Assembly: GCA_900618425.1 (NCBI GenBank)
Contig: UZAN01039901.1
Span: 48,055 to 67,943, forward strand
Reading direction: 5' to 3'
From: Echinostoma caproni
Taxonomy: Eukaryota > Platyhelminthes > Trematoda > Plagiorchiida > Echinostomatidae
DNA length: 19,889 nucleotides
The position numbers and the translations under genes are program-made. This document shows, one piece after another, positions 1 through 9,789 of the stretch (its first letter is position 1; every line of letters starts with the position of its first letter). The notes beneath the pieces were generated by a model that was not told where the DNA came from, ran no database searches, and worked only from the letters and a program-made list of their open reading frames with translations.

Positions 1-408
1 TAAGGATTTGGTAACGTGATGAACGAGGGAGGCAACAGCATCTAAAGTGGACCTATTTGATTTATAAGCGAACTGGAGATGGTCTCCAGGGGTACAGAAG
101 GAAGCAGAAAGACGTTTGCGAATGGCACGTTCAGCCAATTTAAGACCGCATGACGTTAGAGCAATGGGACGGAAACGTTTGGAAAGGGTGCTGGATCTGC
201 ACGGTTTTAGAATGGGAATGATCGTGACGGGTCTCCAGCAATCGGGAATTGAATATGAACTGAGTGACGTGTTGAGGATAGAAGTAAAAGCATCCGCTAG
301 AGCCAGGGCACCATGCTTTAGAAGGGCTGAAGATAAACCGTCAGGACCAATACCAGTGGATGATTTAGTTGTGCGAAGGAGTTTAAATATAGGAAGAATA
401 AAGCTCAT
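1..408 (-). mobile_element. CR1/L2/Rex-type LINE reverse transcriptase fragment, open to the window edge
   Basis: Read on the minus strand, this stretch is one uninterrupted frame of about 136 codons from an ATG at 408 to the left edge, where it leaves the window. It carries the N-terminal half of a non-LTR retrotransposon reverse transcriptase, which would copy element RNA into DNA at the target site. In order the frame shows GIGPDGLSSALLKHG, then WRPVTIIPILKP, then RPIALTSCGLKLAERAI, then FAYKSNRSTLDAVASLV. This is the usual path leading up to the first catalytic Asp of CR1, L2 and Rex elements. The catalytic FADD-type motif would lie outside the window. A stop codon at 421-423 and loss of similarity there suggest the usual 5' truncation close to 405. 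No frameshift or stop is seen, so this copy is younger than the RTE pieces further on. The plus-strand reading frame at 116-433 is only its shadow. The superfamily is secure; the exact clade is not. Confidence 0.85.
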
Positions 409-718
409 TCGATTTGTTTTTCATTTATTGTGATTTTATTTTGCATCACGCGTGAGCATTTCCGATCGAACCTGTCTACTAACCGAATACCAAGTGCAGT
501 GAAACACCACTAAAAGAAGTCGTTTACCTACAACGCAAAGAAGGACAACTACACAATTGTGTACAAAACTGAGAATTCGGTGAATCACGATAACCGACTT
601 GGAAATGTATTGAAGATAAAAAACTTCAACTGCGAGGGATAAATAGCAGATTAAATTTAACTGGAGAAACAGGCGAAGGTGTCTAATATGCAGAGTTCAA
701 ACTTCAGTTGGACTGGTG

Positions 719-783
719 GGATATGCACCACTGATGAGCCCTTACTGGACCAAAACTCAATTATGGTGATTCTTGGTATATAG
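719..783 (+). ncRNA. Degenerate hammerhead-ribozyme-like relic
   Basis: The hammerhead core box CTGATGAG is at 731-738. Directly after CTGATGA comes a helix II candidate GCCC-TTACT-GGAC, which differs at one position from the GUCC/GGAC helix II I recall for schistosome hammerheads. The next core box should be GAAA but reads CAAAAC, so the copy is probably inactive. A short TCA/TGA helix III and a TTC cleavage triplet follow at about 757-772. The flanks can form helix I of a type I hammerhead: ATATGCACCA on the left against TGGTATAT on the right, with ACCA/TGGT paired, one mismatch, one G-T wobble and three A-T pairs. In flukes such ribozymes ride in SINE-like satellites and Penelope-like elements. 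The assignment is an inference from motif and folding by hand. Confidence 0.4.
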
Positions 784-920
784 TTAACCAAATGAACTGT
801 GAATAACGCTGGAGGAAATGGTGAAAATTAAGAGTCGGCAAAAATTAACAGTACATGTGTAGCTACTAGGCGTGTAGAAAGGATGAGGCAGCTCAAATCG
901 TTTGCTTCCAGCAATCTTCT

Positions 921-1309
921 TCAAGCCTGTGGTATGTATTCGTCAATAACACCATCGAGGAACACGATCACATTTGGGTCGATCATTCTGCCCTCTTCTT
1001 TAGTGGATCGCCACCAAATTAAATCTCGCGACATGCACCTTTCGGTCTTGTTATACTTGTCGAGACAGTCTATCTCACACGTTGTTAGGTTAGATTTATA
1101 TCAGAACTGTGGGTCGGCCGCGCTAACATCTTGATTTCCACAAAATAGTAACTAACTACCGGTGATGGGACAGTTTGGAGTTGTCGTAAACCTCCAGTGG
1201 AACGTTGCACATTTACTTGTGGATAAATAAGCTTTTGAGGAAAACACGTCCTTCTAGTGAATACATATAGGAATTTAAATACAAATGAAGTCCAGGATGA
1301 CTGAATTAC
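921..1309 (-). other. Two overlapping open frames, possible decayed coding piece or exon
   Basis: On the minus strand a frame of 74 codons (1309 to a TAA at 1085-1087) touches a second frame that runs from about 1085 to a TGA at 921-923. The second frame has a protein-like composition, including DLIWWRSTKEEGRM and DPNVIVFLDGVIDEYIPQA before the stop. A one-base shift near 1088-1095 would fuse the two. Alternatively the second frame starts behind a branch-point-like CTAAC and an AG near 1070-1076, as a terminal exon. I recognise no family. Open frames of this length also occur by chance in this composition, so support is weak. Confidence 0.22.
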
Positions 1310-4080
1310 TCAATCCAGAAAAGGACAAAATAATAAAGGATTCATAAAATTTAGTCACTGATTTATCTTACTGTTAACAATGTTACCATCGGTTTAGAAC
1401 ATAGATTTCATAAAACATAAACTTTATTTAATCACTGAAATGCATAACTGTATTTCATGTCGCTATCGCATAAAAATAAAACTTGAAACAGGTTAGGCAA
1501 GTGTTTTTCCTTGAGACGACCCATTCGAAAGCAGTTTACAGTTCTGTCAAATTGGGCATACTGTACAATAGCTGGTGGTAAAACATGTACTAGATAGGAA
1601 TTCCTTGATCGTATTCTCCTCACCTTCCACGTGCTTACTAGTTCGTCGAATATGAAGAGACCAATTTTATCTCTTTGTTTCTCAAGTTTTGGTCGGTCCA
1701 AGGTTTTTCTTCAGAAATAGGAAGGATTTCTTGCTTTTGTCTGGGATTAGGTAAAATCCGCCTCAAGAAAAAGCATGGAAACCGGTCCACCTTTATTGGA
1801 TATCACAGACAGAGGGAAGCGAGATAGTCATGCAACTGCGGCTTTACTGATCAGGCTGATTTGTATTATTCACAAAATATGTAACACTGCCGGTGTAAGA
1901 AAGCTTGTTGAGCGGTATTCACTTTGGTTTTATTTGCACTCGCCCCAAGCGGAGTAATCGCATTGAAAACGAACCACATTTGAATACTGCAGAGTAATAT
2001 TAGTCATATTCCGCACTATGATTGTCCAAGTAGCCCTCGAACTCCAACGTACTGTTCAAAGAGTTGCTTTATGTAATTCCGTTCAGTGTGACTTTAAAAA
2101 AGAGGCAGATTTTTATGATGATATGTATCAATCTAATTTTTTCTAACTAGGAAAATGTTGCGCAAGCGGAGGAGAAATTGCCTTCCTCGCCTTTTTGCAA
2201 GCAGGCGATAATACATGTACCACAGGAGAGCAAGCATCCCCGAGCCTGAATAGTGATCTAGTTTATTTACTCGTGATAGACAGTTTTTTAAAATTATTCT
2301 TTCTCTTTTCGACAGTCGGGTTAAAAACAACCGTGGGTGATAACTTTCCATTTACACATCAATTATCCACTTTAAAGATAATATGGTTATGACCGAAGAA
2401 GTAGTGAGTTCCACACACCAAAGAACAAGGAAACAATGCAATGTGAAGTCAAGTAAATCAAACCCAACAAAACATTTTACAACGGATACCAAGAAAATAA
2501 CAGTGACACGATTTTCCCGGATGTAAATATAAAAATCGAGAGTCAACTACATCTAAATAATTATTAATTATATATTACTAAGTAATCAGTATTTTGACCT
2601 AGAAATTTGGATAGGTTACGGATGAGTTAGAGAAATATAATAATCGCAGTCTTAGAGCATAATATTTATGCTATCGATTCACTTTTTCAGGTACTTGTGA
2701 TCTAAAGATAACGCTTAATAACCAGCCAATGATTTCAGTGGTCTTGATCGATAAATAGGACTCAATATACTCATCAAAATTGGTATTGTCTCGAACCTCG
2801 AACGCATCAGATGCAACGGAAAGAAGTTCTTCTCACTGGGTTGCATCTGGTATTTTTCAACTTCTGTCTATTTTAAACAATTTACCGTTTCTTTTAAATT
2901 ATTAGCTACAAGCGCACGAACAATTTTATTTTAGAACGAGCAATATTCACAAGATTTCCAAGGAATTGTGTAACTGATCACTTAATTGGAAAGAAAAGGC
3001 AGGAATCATTTTCATTTGATCTACATTTATCATGTTTATTAAAATTTACATTCACAGATATGATGATACCGACTTGCTCAATTTGACTTGAGCGGATCGC
3101 GAACAGACAGTCCGTTTAATTTTCAACAATTTGTTTGTACTACTCACAAGTAGGAAAAAAAAAAATCAAATAACGCTTTTGAGCAACTTACCGTCCATTC
3201 ATCTAGAATAAAGCAAAATGAGACTTTTGGACTGCTTATTCAGACCGTTTTGTTGGCAAATCAAATAATCTCTTCCGGGATATAATCTATTTGCTTGCAG
3301 AATCGACGTTCAACTGCCAGTTTTTATGCTTTCATCACATATTTAGGTCCACTGACCTCTCTCTCCTGTTCCTTGAAAATGTTATTACTCATAATTCTAG
3401 ATATCGGATGCGTATATCCTGAGTATTCCAGTTCTAATTGATTTGTGTTCAAATGAGCTGTTCATATTGTATGCTTCCTTTTTGTTTTAATTCAAGCATT
3501 GTCTTTATTGGCCATAGCACCGTCGTATCACTGCTGCTATAGGTTTCAGAGATCAATTTGTCGTTTGTCACAAGTGAATATCAGGTGCTCATGATTTTGG
3601 GATACATTATACAAAAGTGCGCATTTAAAATAGGATATTCCGGGTTTAGCTTAACAAGGCCAGACATACATAGCTCACTACGGGCTGAACATGAAGGAAT
3701 CCTCCTTTTTGTTTGCGGTATTGATTGTAAAAACGCATCCAACAGGATTTGACGTGTCTCGGTTTCCAGTCGTGAATAGGCAAATGTCTACTTGTATCTT
3801 AATCAGAACGTGCCTGAATGAAGGTATGCGGATGGGGCGGGTTTGTAGTGTTCATCTCCGCCAGTGGTCTCAAAGTTGAAACTATGATTCTCGATTCCTC
3901 GGTATTCGCCTACCCCATAGCCACAAGTTTTCATACTGTCGCTCTTGCACATTCAGTGATTTAGTGAACAGCACACACCCTGGCGACGAGGTTGGAGATG
4001 GTACAGACTCAGCATATCCCCCACCCTCTACAATTATGAAGTTGTGACAGTCAGTTCATCCATGTCTTGGCCTACACACA
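1310..4080. other. Long stretch with no supportable gene
   Basis: AT-rich sequence. The only items of note are an open frame at 1775-1957 (plus) that contains a GTAAGA donor-like site near 1895, a perfect 10-bp hairpin at 2808-2849 (listed separately), and short overlapping frames at 3558-3879 with no recognisable motif. None has both splice sites, a start context or a family signature, so I call no gene here. Confidence 0.5.
2808..2849. repeat. Perfect 10-bp inverted repeat (hairpin)
   Basis: CAGATGCAAC at 2808-2817 is repeated in inverted orientation as GTTGCATCTG at 2840-2849, separated by 22 bases. The loop itself contains a second small hairpin, AGAAG-TT-CTTCT. The fold is shorter than a normal microRNA precursor and is not followed by a T-run. 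It could be the end of a small foldback element or a chance structure. Confidence 0.5.
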
Positions 4081-4082
4081 AG

Positions 4083-4114
4083 TATATAAACAGAGAGTGA
4101 ATTACAACTCAGTT
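4083..4114 (+). promoter_or_regulatory. TATA box plus initiator, candidate core promoter
   Basis: TATATAAA at 4083-4090 is followed by TCAGTT at 4109-4114. The distance from the first T of the box to the A of the initiator (4111) is 28 bases, the canonical spacing for RNA polymerase II start-site choice. The first ATG downstream is at 4174 and opens the small gene model described next. A TATA match alone is expected by chance in AT-rich DNA; the spaced initiator is what makes it worth listing. Confidence 0.4.
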
Positions 4115-4173
4115 CTACTTCACTGATAAAAATTCCGAACTTGGTGGCATTTAGTTAGGATCTCTTGTAAAAA

Positions 4174-4529
4174 ATGACCACTTTTGTTAGTCGGTGCTGC
4201 GCTAAATTGTTCCAGGTGAAATCTTTGTTTGGATTTGTTGAAGAATTGATTTGATTTAGACGAATAAACAGAATATTTCAAATCCCACTTGGGTAGTGCA
4301 GGACTTGATTGGATTATATAGTTGTTAAGCAAACTCGTAAAACATGACTATCAAAACACAACTGTGTCAGTTTCCAATATCGTGCATATTCATTTATGGT
4401 CAGAGGTAGAGAGTATTCATTCTGAATCTCATCTTCCACTGCAACGTTCTTACTTCTCTTCACTATCTAAATTAGGATGAACTTGTTTGGCCAAATACAA
4501 TTTTTAGTCGTTTGGAAACAACACCTTAA
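4174..4529 (+). CDS. Possible two-exon gene for a 31-residue peptide
   Basis: The model is join(4174-4215, 4476-4529). Exon 1 begins at the first ATG after the promoter-like pair at 4083-4114, with A at -3, and encodes MTTFVSRCCAKLFQ before a CAG|GTGAAA donor. Exon 2 follows a pyrimidine-rich acceptor (CTTACTTCTCTTCACTATCTAAATTAG), stays in phase, adds DELVWPNTIFSRLETTP and ends at TAA. An AATAAA polyadenylation signal lies at 4648-4653. The intron would be 260 bases. The product has no signal peptide or known motif and is very short. Each signal alone is weak; their order and phase agreement are the only support. It could equally be the 5' end of a longer gene or a chance arrangement. Confidence 0.27.
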
Positions 4530-4647
4530 TATTAGGAATACATAAAGCTTTATCTTTTTACGAAAAAACCATTCTTTCACGGGGATGCATGTTTTGATCC
4601 TTCCATGTCTCCTAAACACCATACATTTTTCCATGCGATACATTTAA

Positions 4648-4653
4648 AATAAA
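4648..4653 (+). promoter_or_regulatory. AATAAA polyadenylation signal candidate
   Basis: AATAAA lies 119 bases after the stop of the small two-exon model. The hexamer is common in AT-rich DNA, so it only supports that model by position. Confidence 0.25.
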
Positions 4654-4726
4654 CTGATCACAGATAATCTTTCACCATAATTGACTATAAAATTATGTGG
4701 TTACAAATCATGCATCTATTTCCAAG

Positions 4727-4967
4727 ATAACGCTCCGTGTTATGTCACAAGGGAGGTCCGCCACAGGCGTATACCGAATTCCGTCGTGTACAGAGTAAAT
4801 GTGGTGTGAACAGTAAGGCTAAGAAGCACTTCAGGGCTGTTTCGACCTGGCCGGGTCGCATCAACTGTGCGAAACCAACGACAAACCAATCCGGGACCTC
4901 ACAAGCAGAACACAAGCCTGCTACTCACCAGCCCTTCGTGAAGATGGTCAGATCGCTTTTGTAGTTT
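4727..4967. other. GC-rich island with open frames on both strands, unidentified
   Basis: This roughly 240-base block is clearly richer in G+C than its flanks. On the plus strand 4737-4964 is open for 75 codons and uses codons like a real gene (many AAG, CAC, GTG, CAG). A second plus frame runs from the AG at 4725-4726 to a GTAAAT donor-like site at 4795. On the minus strand a frame of about 60 codons, including RPGQVETALKCFLALL, is also open. The sharp change in composition suggests an inserted repeat or a retro-copy of a coding exon. I recognise no family and cannot choose the strand. Confidence 0.3.
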
Positions 4968-4969
4968 AT

Positions 4970-5445
4970 CTATATATTATTCAGTACAGAGTATCGCTAC
5001 GAGCTGAGTACAGGTACCACAACTCGTTCATATTTGTCCCATCCTCCAGCCGTAACGTCTACTGTGAATCTTTATTCTGTATTGCGGTGAACTTAGCCTT
5101 AGTGGAGAGTAATTGCAGTTTCACACAGAACATCATTTAGCTTGGAGCAAGTGAACGGCATGTTATAGTGCTGAGTGATGATTGATCTAATTCACAGTAT
5201 ATTTTCCGACGGTTTAAAGTATTCTACATTAGCGTGCGCTACGCACACGGTCAACTTTAAAGTAGTGTTGCTTTGGCTCAACCCGGTAAATATTAGGTAA
5301 TATGAATGATATTAAGTTGAAATAACCACCCATTGCACTTTATCTTCGTACGCATTAATTGATTAACTCGATCAACCGTGCACCGGAGAAGCAATAGTTT
5401 TGGGTTTCACTCTTGATAGAGATCATCGATAGTGCATATAAACTG
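4970..5445. other. No feature seen
   Basis: No open frame with coding character, splice pair, repeat or RNA signature was found here. The right end may be the body of the SINE-like unit whose head lies at 5446-5530 on the minus strand. Confidence 0.45.
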
Positions 5446-5530
5446 TCCCACCCGGGATTGAAACTCCGGATTTTGTGGGAGGCTTTTCATTTAAGTTAAA
5501 ATCCTGCGCCTTATTCCATTTCATTAGCCC
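5446..5530 (-). repeat. tRNA-derived SINE head (tRNA-Lys-like)
   Basis: On the minus strand the sequence reads like a degenerate tRNA gene. ATGGAATAAGGCGC matches the 3' part of an A box and the D-arm. GGATTTTAACTT resembles an anticodon arm with a TTT-like centre. GGAGTTTCAATCCCGGG is a B box/T-arm one or two changes from GGGTTCGAATCCCGG. The A-to-B spacing is slightly long for a tRNA, and the acceptor stem does not close well. A polymerase III promoter head of a SINE is therefore more likely than a working tRNA. The body would extend leftward from 5446. Confidence 0.5.
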
Positions 5531-5539
5531 ATTAAAGAA

Positions 5540-6850
5540 AACGTCTGATATCATCAGTTCTGGTCAACCACGATGCAAGCTANGTTGACACATTAGCAAC
5601 AAAAAAAAGTCCATGAGAGAAGTCTGATACTTAACTCCAGGATGAAACGGTGAATATGCACTAGTGATTATCTGTGATAAAAGTGAGACTGAAGTCTTAT
5701 GCTTCCCGAGTGTACGAATGACATGACGAACTGATTAGCTTGCGTGAAGGTAAAGTTTGGAGGACGATCCGTTCCTATTAATATCGTTTATATCTTCTTA
5801 CTACTCGCAAGTAGCTGTGAGTTAAATGTGAATAAAAATTTATACTTGTTTGAAGTGTCGATACAGTGAGCTAGAGATAGAAACTCGAGTCTAACGTTTT
5901 CCAATCATATAGTTAAGTAATTCAACTGAGGCCCGGATAGTGAAGGTCAGGCCTGATGAATGTTTAATGGAAACCAACCAATCAATTGCATATTGTAGTG
6001 TATGCGCTTTTCAACTGAGACATTCGTAACTTCGACCAACAGGTTAGGTTTGCATTTTAAGTAAAACTAATGCTTTTCTGGCTTATACAATCAACGACAA
6101 TATGAAACAGTGAAATGCAATCTTAAGGGTGGGTAAAAAATAGAACAAGTGAATACCATTATTTTTAATGGAATATTGTCATAACCTACATGGAGCTGAT
6201 GAGAACCGTTTCGTTCGTAATGTGCCGGATTTTGTGTCATTTTTGGGATGCATGAGATAATGTGGAGAGCAAATAAACTTCTAGGGAGTGAAAGACACAC
6301 AACTGAATCAATACAAAAATCCGGATGACAATGGTTTCACATTAATTGAATGACTGCTTCTTGGAAAATCAATATATTTTTGTCGATTTTCACGCTGTCA
6401 CCTCCAAATTACAGTTCACTGATGATTATCCGGTTTTTGTCGAGTTACAAATCGAATCTGACTTTAAGAGCACTGAGTCTTTGATGCAATCCACAGCCAA
6501 CTTCAAACAGTTCTCGCATTTGGAACAGTATTCCACAAGTGAATTCATATAGGTCACAGTGATCAAAGGACTCCATTTGACTGCAATATCGTAGGGTTCT
6601 GTGGGTTAAGTATGGAAACGAACGTGAGAAGAAACGGAAGACGAAAGAGAAGGCAAGCGATTTGATGCACATGGACTGTATATACACATCACTTTAGATT
6701 AAGTTATATATAAAACGAAGATTTTTTATTGCATATAGTAATAAGGTTTGGAATGTGTCTCACTGCACTTGGCCTTGTATGCCGGTACAAAGATGTAAAC
6801 CTCGCAATAGGATGAGAGAAAACTTTATCATCCCAATTGTAAACTAGTGA
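5540..6850. other. No gene seen; one sequencing gap base
   Basis: Contains an N at 5583. A hammerhead-like CTGATGAG at 6196-6203 is followed by a 4-bp hairpin but lacks the GAAA box. Opposite-strand overlapping frames at 6346-6687 have no motif. None is supported as a gene. Confidence 0.45.
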
Positions 6851-6854
6851 AACT

Positions 6855-6935
6855 CTCTGATCAGCTTGTCAGTGCATAAACGAGCTGTTCCACTTCGTTG
6901 TGCCGACGAGGTTATGGGTTTTGATCCCACTTGGG
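6855..6935 (+). repeat. tRNA-derived SINE-like head
   Basis: AGCTTGTCAGTGC near 6863-6875 resembles a diverged A box. ATGGGTTTTGATCCCAC at 6914-6930 is a good T-arm: GGG and CCC pair around a seven-base loop in which the normal TTCGAAT has become TTTTGAT. The spacing is near that of a tRNA gene. No acceptor stem closes, so a SINE head or pseudogene is inferred, with its body running rightward to perhaps 7080. Confidence 0.4.
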
Positions 6936-7325
6936 TCGATAGATCCACAATGCTGATGGCATCCCCAAAAAGGGTTGCGCCAGTTCTGTAATACTCGCCA
7001 AAATTCATTAAGTTTTTCCATGAAGATAAAAAACTTTACAACAAAGAAAAAGATTGCAACATTGTATCGATCATTGTATACCCATTTTTTATAAGAGACG
7101 GAATGATCGCCCTGTATGATGAGTCTCTATACAGTTTAAGTTTAAGTTTCTACAACCATTAGCCATGCACTTTCATGCGCCGGTTTTGGTTGCTGTCTTT
7201 CGGCTGCCCATATGGATGAGGAGTCGGAGAAGACAAGAAAGTTGAAAGTAGCGTGGAGCAGAAAATGGAGAATTTCACTGGTCTAAGGTTGCAAAGAAAT
7301 CGAGATGATACAAGACCGCCACTTT

Positions 7326-8740
7326 TTATGACACAGACATATCAATCATTGTCTCTAACCATCGGGTACGGTCATCCCGAAGTCCCTATCTAGGGAGCCC
7401 AGCAGGACCTATATGACCCAGTCTCCTGGTCAGGGTTTTCATACCGTCATGCCAGGTCTTAGCTTGACCAGCCTTGGCCTTCTTCCACCCACTACCTGTC
7501 TCAGCAAAAATCACTCGCCGTGGAAACCTCTTTGGTGACATGCTTAACACATGCCACAAACAAAGTAATCTATGGAGGTAGACCACTTGCTCCAGTGGAG
7601 GACCGCGGATACCCAAAACTTTGCGTCTGACAGCAGCATTACTCTTCCGGCTGCCCCACCAAATTCGCGCAATGCTACGTAGACAGCGGTGTTCAAATAC
7701 CGATAGTCTATATCTATCCTGTTTCCTTAATGGCCAAGTTTCTGCGCCATATAGCAGAACTGGCCGAACTGCCAAGGCATACACTCGACCCTTAACAGAT
7801 ATCCGGATGTCGCGACGGGCCATAGATGTCTCAGGTTGGCAAATGGCAGCCGAGCCTTCTGTATGCGAGCAGGCACTTCATCCGTAATGCGTCCACCGGG
7901 TGAGATGTAGATGCCAAAATAACAAAACTTATCCACTTGCTTTATTAATTCTCCAGTTAGAGTGACGCTGGGCGCTGGACCAACCCAGTGTTGTACTAAC
8001 ATTTACACTCTGAAGATGCGAAACGGATACCGAACATGACTAAGCTGGCACTCAAGCTATCCAGAAAAGCTTGCAACCTACCTGAATCTGCGTGTAGCAG
8101 CACAATGTGAGCTGCATACTCTAGATCAGACAATCTGCCATTCGGGAGTAAATGGATATCACTATCCTCGCACGAGGATAAGGCTGTTTCCATAATCAGA
8201 TCTATAACAAATTTAAAGTGAATGGGAGAGAAAGGGCAAACCTGACGCACACCACTTTCCATTGTGAACTCGGGCGAATAAAAGCCGCAAGCTCGAACTC
8301 GACTTCAGCTGTTAGCATAAAGAGTTTGTAGTATTGATATAAACTTTTCGGGAACACCCTTCAGTGAAAGGCAGCTCCAGAGTTTAGAGCGGTGGACTGA
8401 GTCGGAAGTCGCTTTCAGATCCAAGAAGACAGAGATGGTGGGTGTACCAAAAGAATGTCGATGCTCCAGGATTTGGCGGAGAGTGAAGATGCGGTCGATA
8501 CAACCTCGAACGGGTCTAACACCAGTCTGCTTCTCACGGTGCACTCTTCACGTGCGGCCGACAATCTATGGAGTATGATACCAGCGAGAAGTTTAGAAGC
8601 AGTGTTGAGTAAACTAATTCCTCTGTGGTTTTCACAGGAGGATCTGTCACCTTTCTTGTAAATCGGTATGATCACCGATTCACACCATTCAGCTGGAACC
8701 TCTTCCCTCTTCCACACTGCATATAGTAGAAAATAAACGT
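7326..8740 (-). pseudogene. 5'-truncated, broken RTE-clade (SR2-like) LINE reverse transcriptase
   Basis: Read on the minus strand from 8740, this is the C-terminal part of an RTE-clade reverse transcriptase, which primes cDNA synthesis at a nicked target. Similarity starts with VWKREEVPAEWCESVIIPIYKKGD, then NHRGISLLNTASKLLAGIIL. After a frameshift near 8541 come GVRPVRGCIDRIFTLRQILE and SVFLDLKATSDSVHR (catalytic region A, expected FxD). An in-frame TGA sits at 8305-8307. Then SGVRQVCPFSP leads to LEYAAHIVLL, where the catalytic YADD has become YAAH. Frameshifts follow near 8000 and 7826. The thumb and C-terminal part (VRPVLLYGAETWPLRKQD, then FAETGSGWKKAKAGQAKTWH) is open to a TAG near 7385 where Trp is expected, and similarity continues to the terminal TAA at 7326-7328. 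The copy is dead. Trailing 3' sequence probably extends to about 7140, where two TTTAAG units lie. Confidence 0.92.
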
Positions 8741-8744
8741 TCAA

Positions 8745-9476
8745 GAACTAAAAACCTAACCATCTTTACAATGGCTTGACATAAACACACTGTAGCATAT
8801 AAAACCGTGAAAACTTAATAGTAGTAATTAAATACCAAAAGCATTTACAATATGTTTCAAGATATAATTTCTTTTCGAACTCGATAAAATTGGTAATAAA
8901 GAAAAAACTCACTCAGAATTTGTTCAGAAAAAGTGCATGAAAGATCGGGACTTACCACATGACTGAAACTGTGATGAAATTATGATGCAGCCCTTTAACA
9001 AGCCCGGTATATCTTTGCACTGTGTTTCTCCATCGAACGTCGCATTTACCGTTATTATAAAAAATATCACCTGTTGTGAAGGAAAATAAAGCTGGTTCCG
9101 TTTGGAATTAGGACCAAAAGTATGCACCGTGATTCGTAGATGTTTTGGTAAAAGTTTCATAGCTTCAGATGGATATATATATAGTTATTTCTTTTGTCGC
9201 TTTTCAGTGACTCAGGATACTTTTATAACGTACACGACAATCCTTTTACATCAAACTGCACGTGCACATCGACCCTTGATTGAAAGTGGTGACCGACTTG
9301 ATTAAATGCTATACATCAGGGTGGGAAGCATCGATACTGTACACATGCGAAATTCCATGTAAAGATTTAATGAAGACTGAATATTTACCTTTCAGGGTAC
9401 AGAAAGCATATACTTAACTGACTGACTCAGAGTACCACTGAGATATGAAAAGTTTTTCAATGAGTATCGTAAATGA
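8745..9476. other. No feature seen
   Basis: AT-rich sequence to the right of the truncated 5' end of the RTE copy. There is a short TA run near 9174-9183. Opposing short frames at 8924-9305 overlap each other and carry no motif. Confidence 0.45.
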
Positions 9477-9788
9477 CTATTATCCCACCTTATTATTCAA
9501 AACAGTGTGCTGTTCACAAGACTTAGTGCGACGTATTCACATCAGGCAATAAATCGTGACGAAAATCTTATTTTATTTCCCACTTCTGAGATTCCAGCTA
9601 AAAAATATTGCTTAGTTGATGCACTATGCCGAATGCACAAATACTCTCGAAATCAGAATGGGCCTCATTTGATCCCGGTTTCTGAGGGGAAAAATGAATG
9701 TGGAGTTCTCTTCGCTGAGATATGTCATGCCAGTGGCAAAGTGGTAAACATAACACGCAATGAGCACTCACTGTATGCAAAAAAATGA
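9477..9788 (+). other. Unidentified 103-codon open frame
   Basis: Between a TGA just upstream and the TGA at 9786-9788 the plus strand is open for 103 codons, and the residue mix is protein-like (for example FPTSEIPAKKYCLVDALCRM). An acceptor-like tract, CCACCTTATTATTCAAAACAG, lies inside its left end, and a GTAAAC donor-like site lies near 9744. No start codon in good context and no family was recognised. A few frames of this length are expected by chance in 20 kb of this composition. Confidence 0.2.
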
Positions 9789-9789
9789 T

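Noticed and set aside
116..433. 105-codon plus-strand open frame
   Set aside because: It is a shadow of the reverse-transcriptase frame on the minus strand.
5953..5978. CTGATGA followed by GAAAC, hammerhead-like
   Set aside because: The bases between them do not form a proper helix II, and no helix I or III could be built.
7621..7887. 88-codon plus-strand open frame
   Set aside because: It is a shadow of the RTE reverse-transcriptase remnant on the minus strand.
8455..8661. 68-codon plus-strand open frame
   Set aside because: It is antisense to the broken RTE reverse transcriptase.
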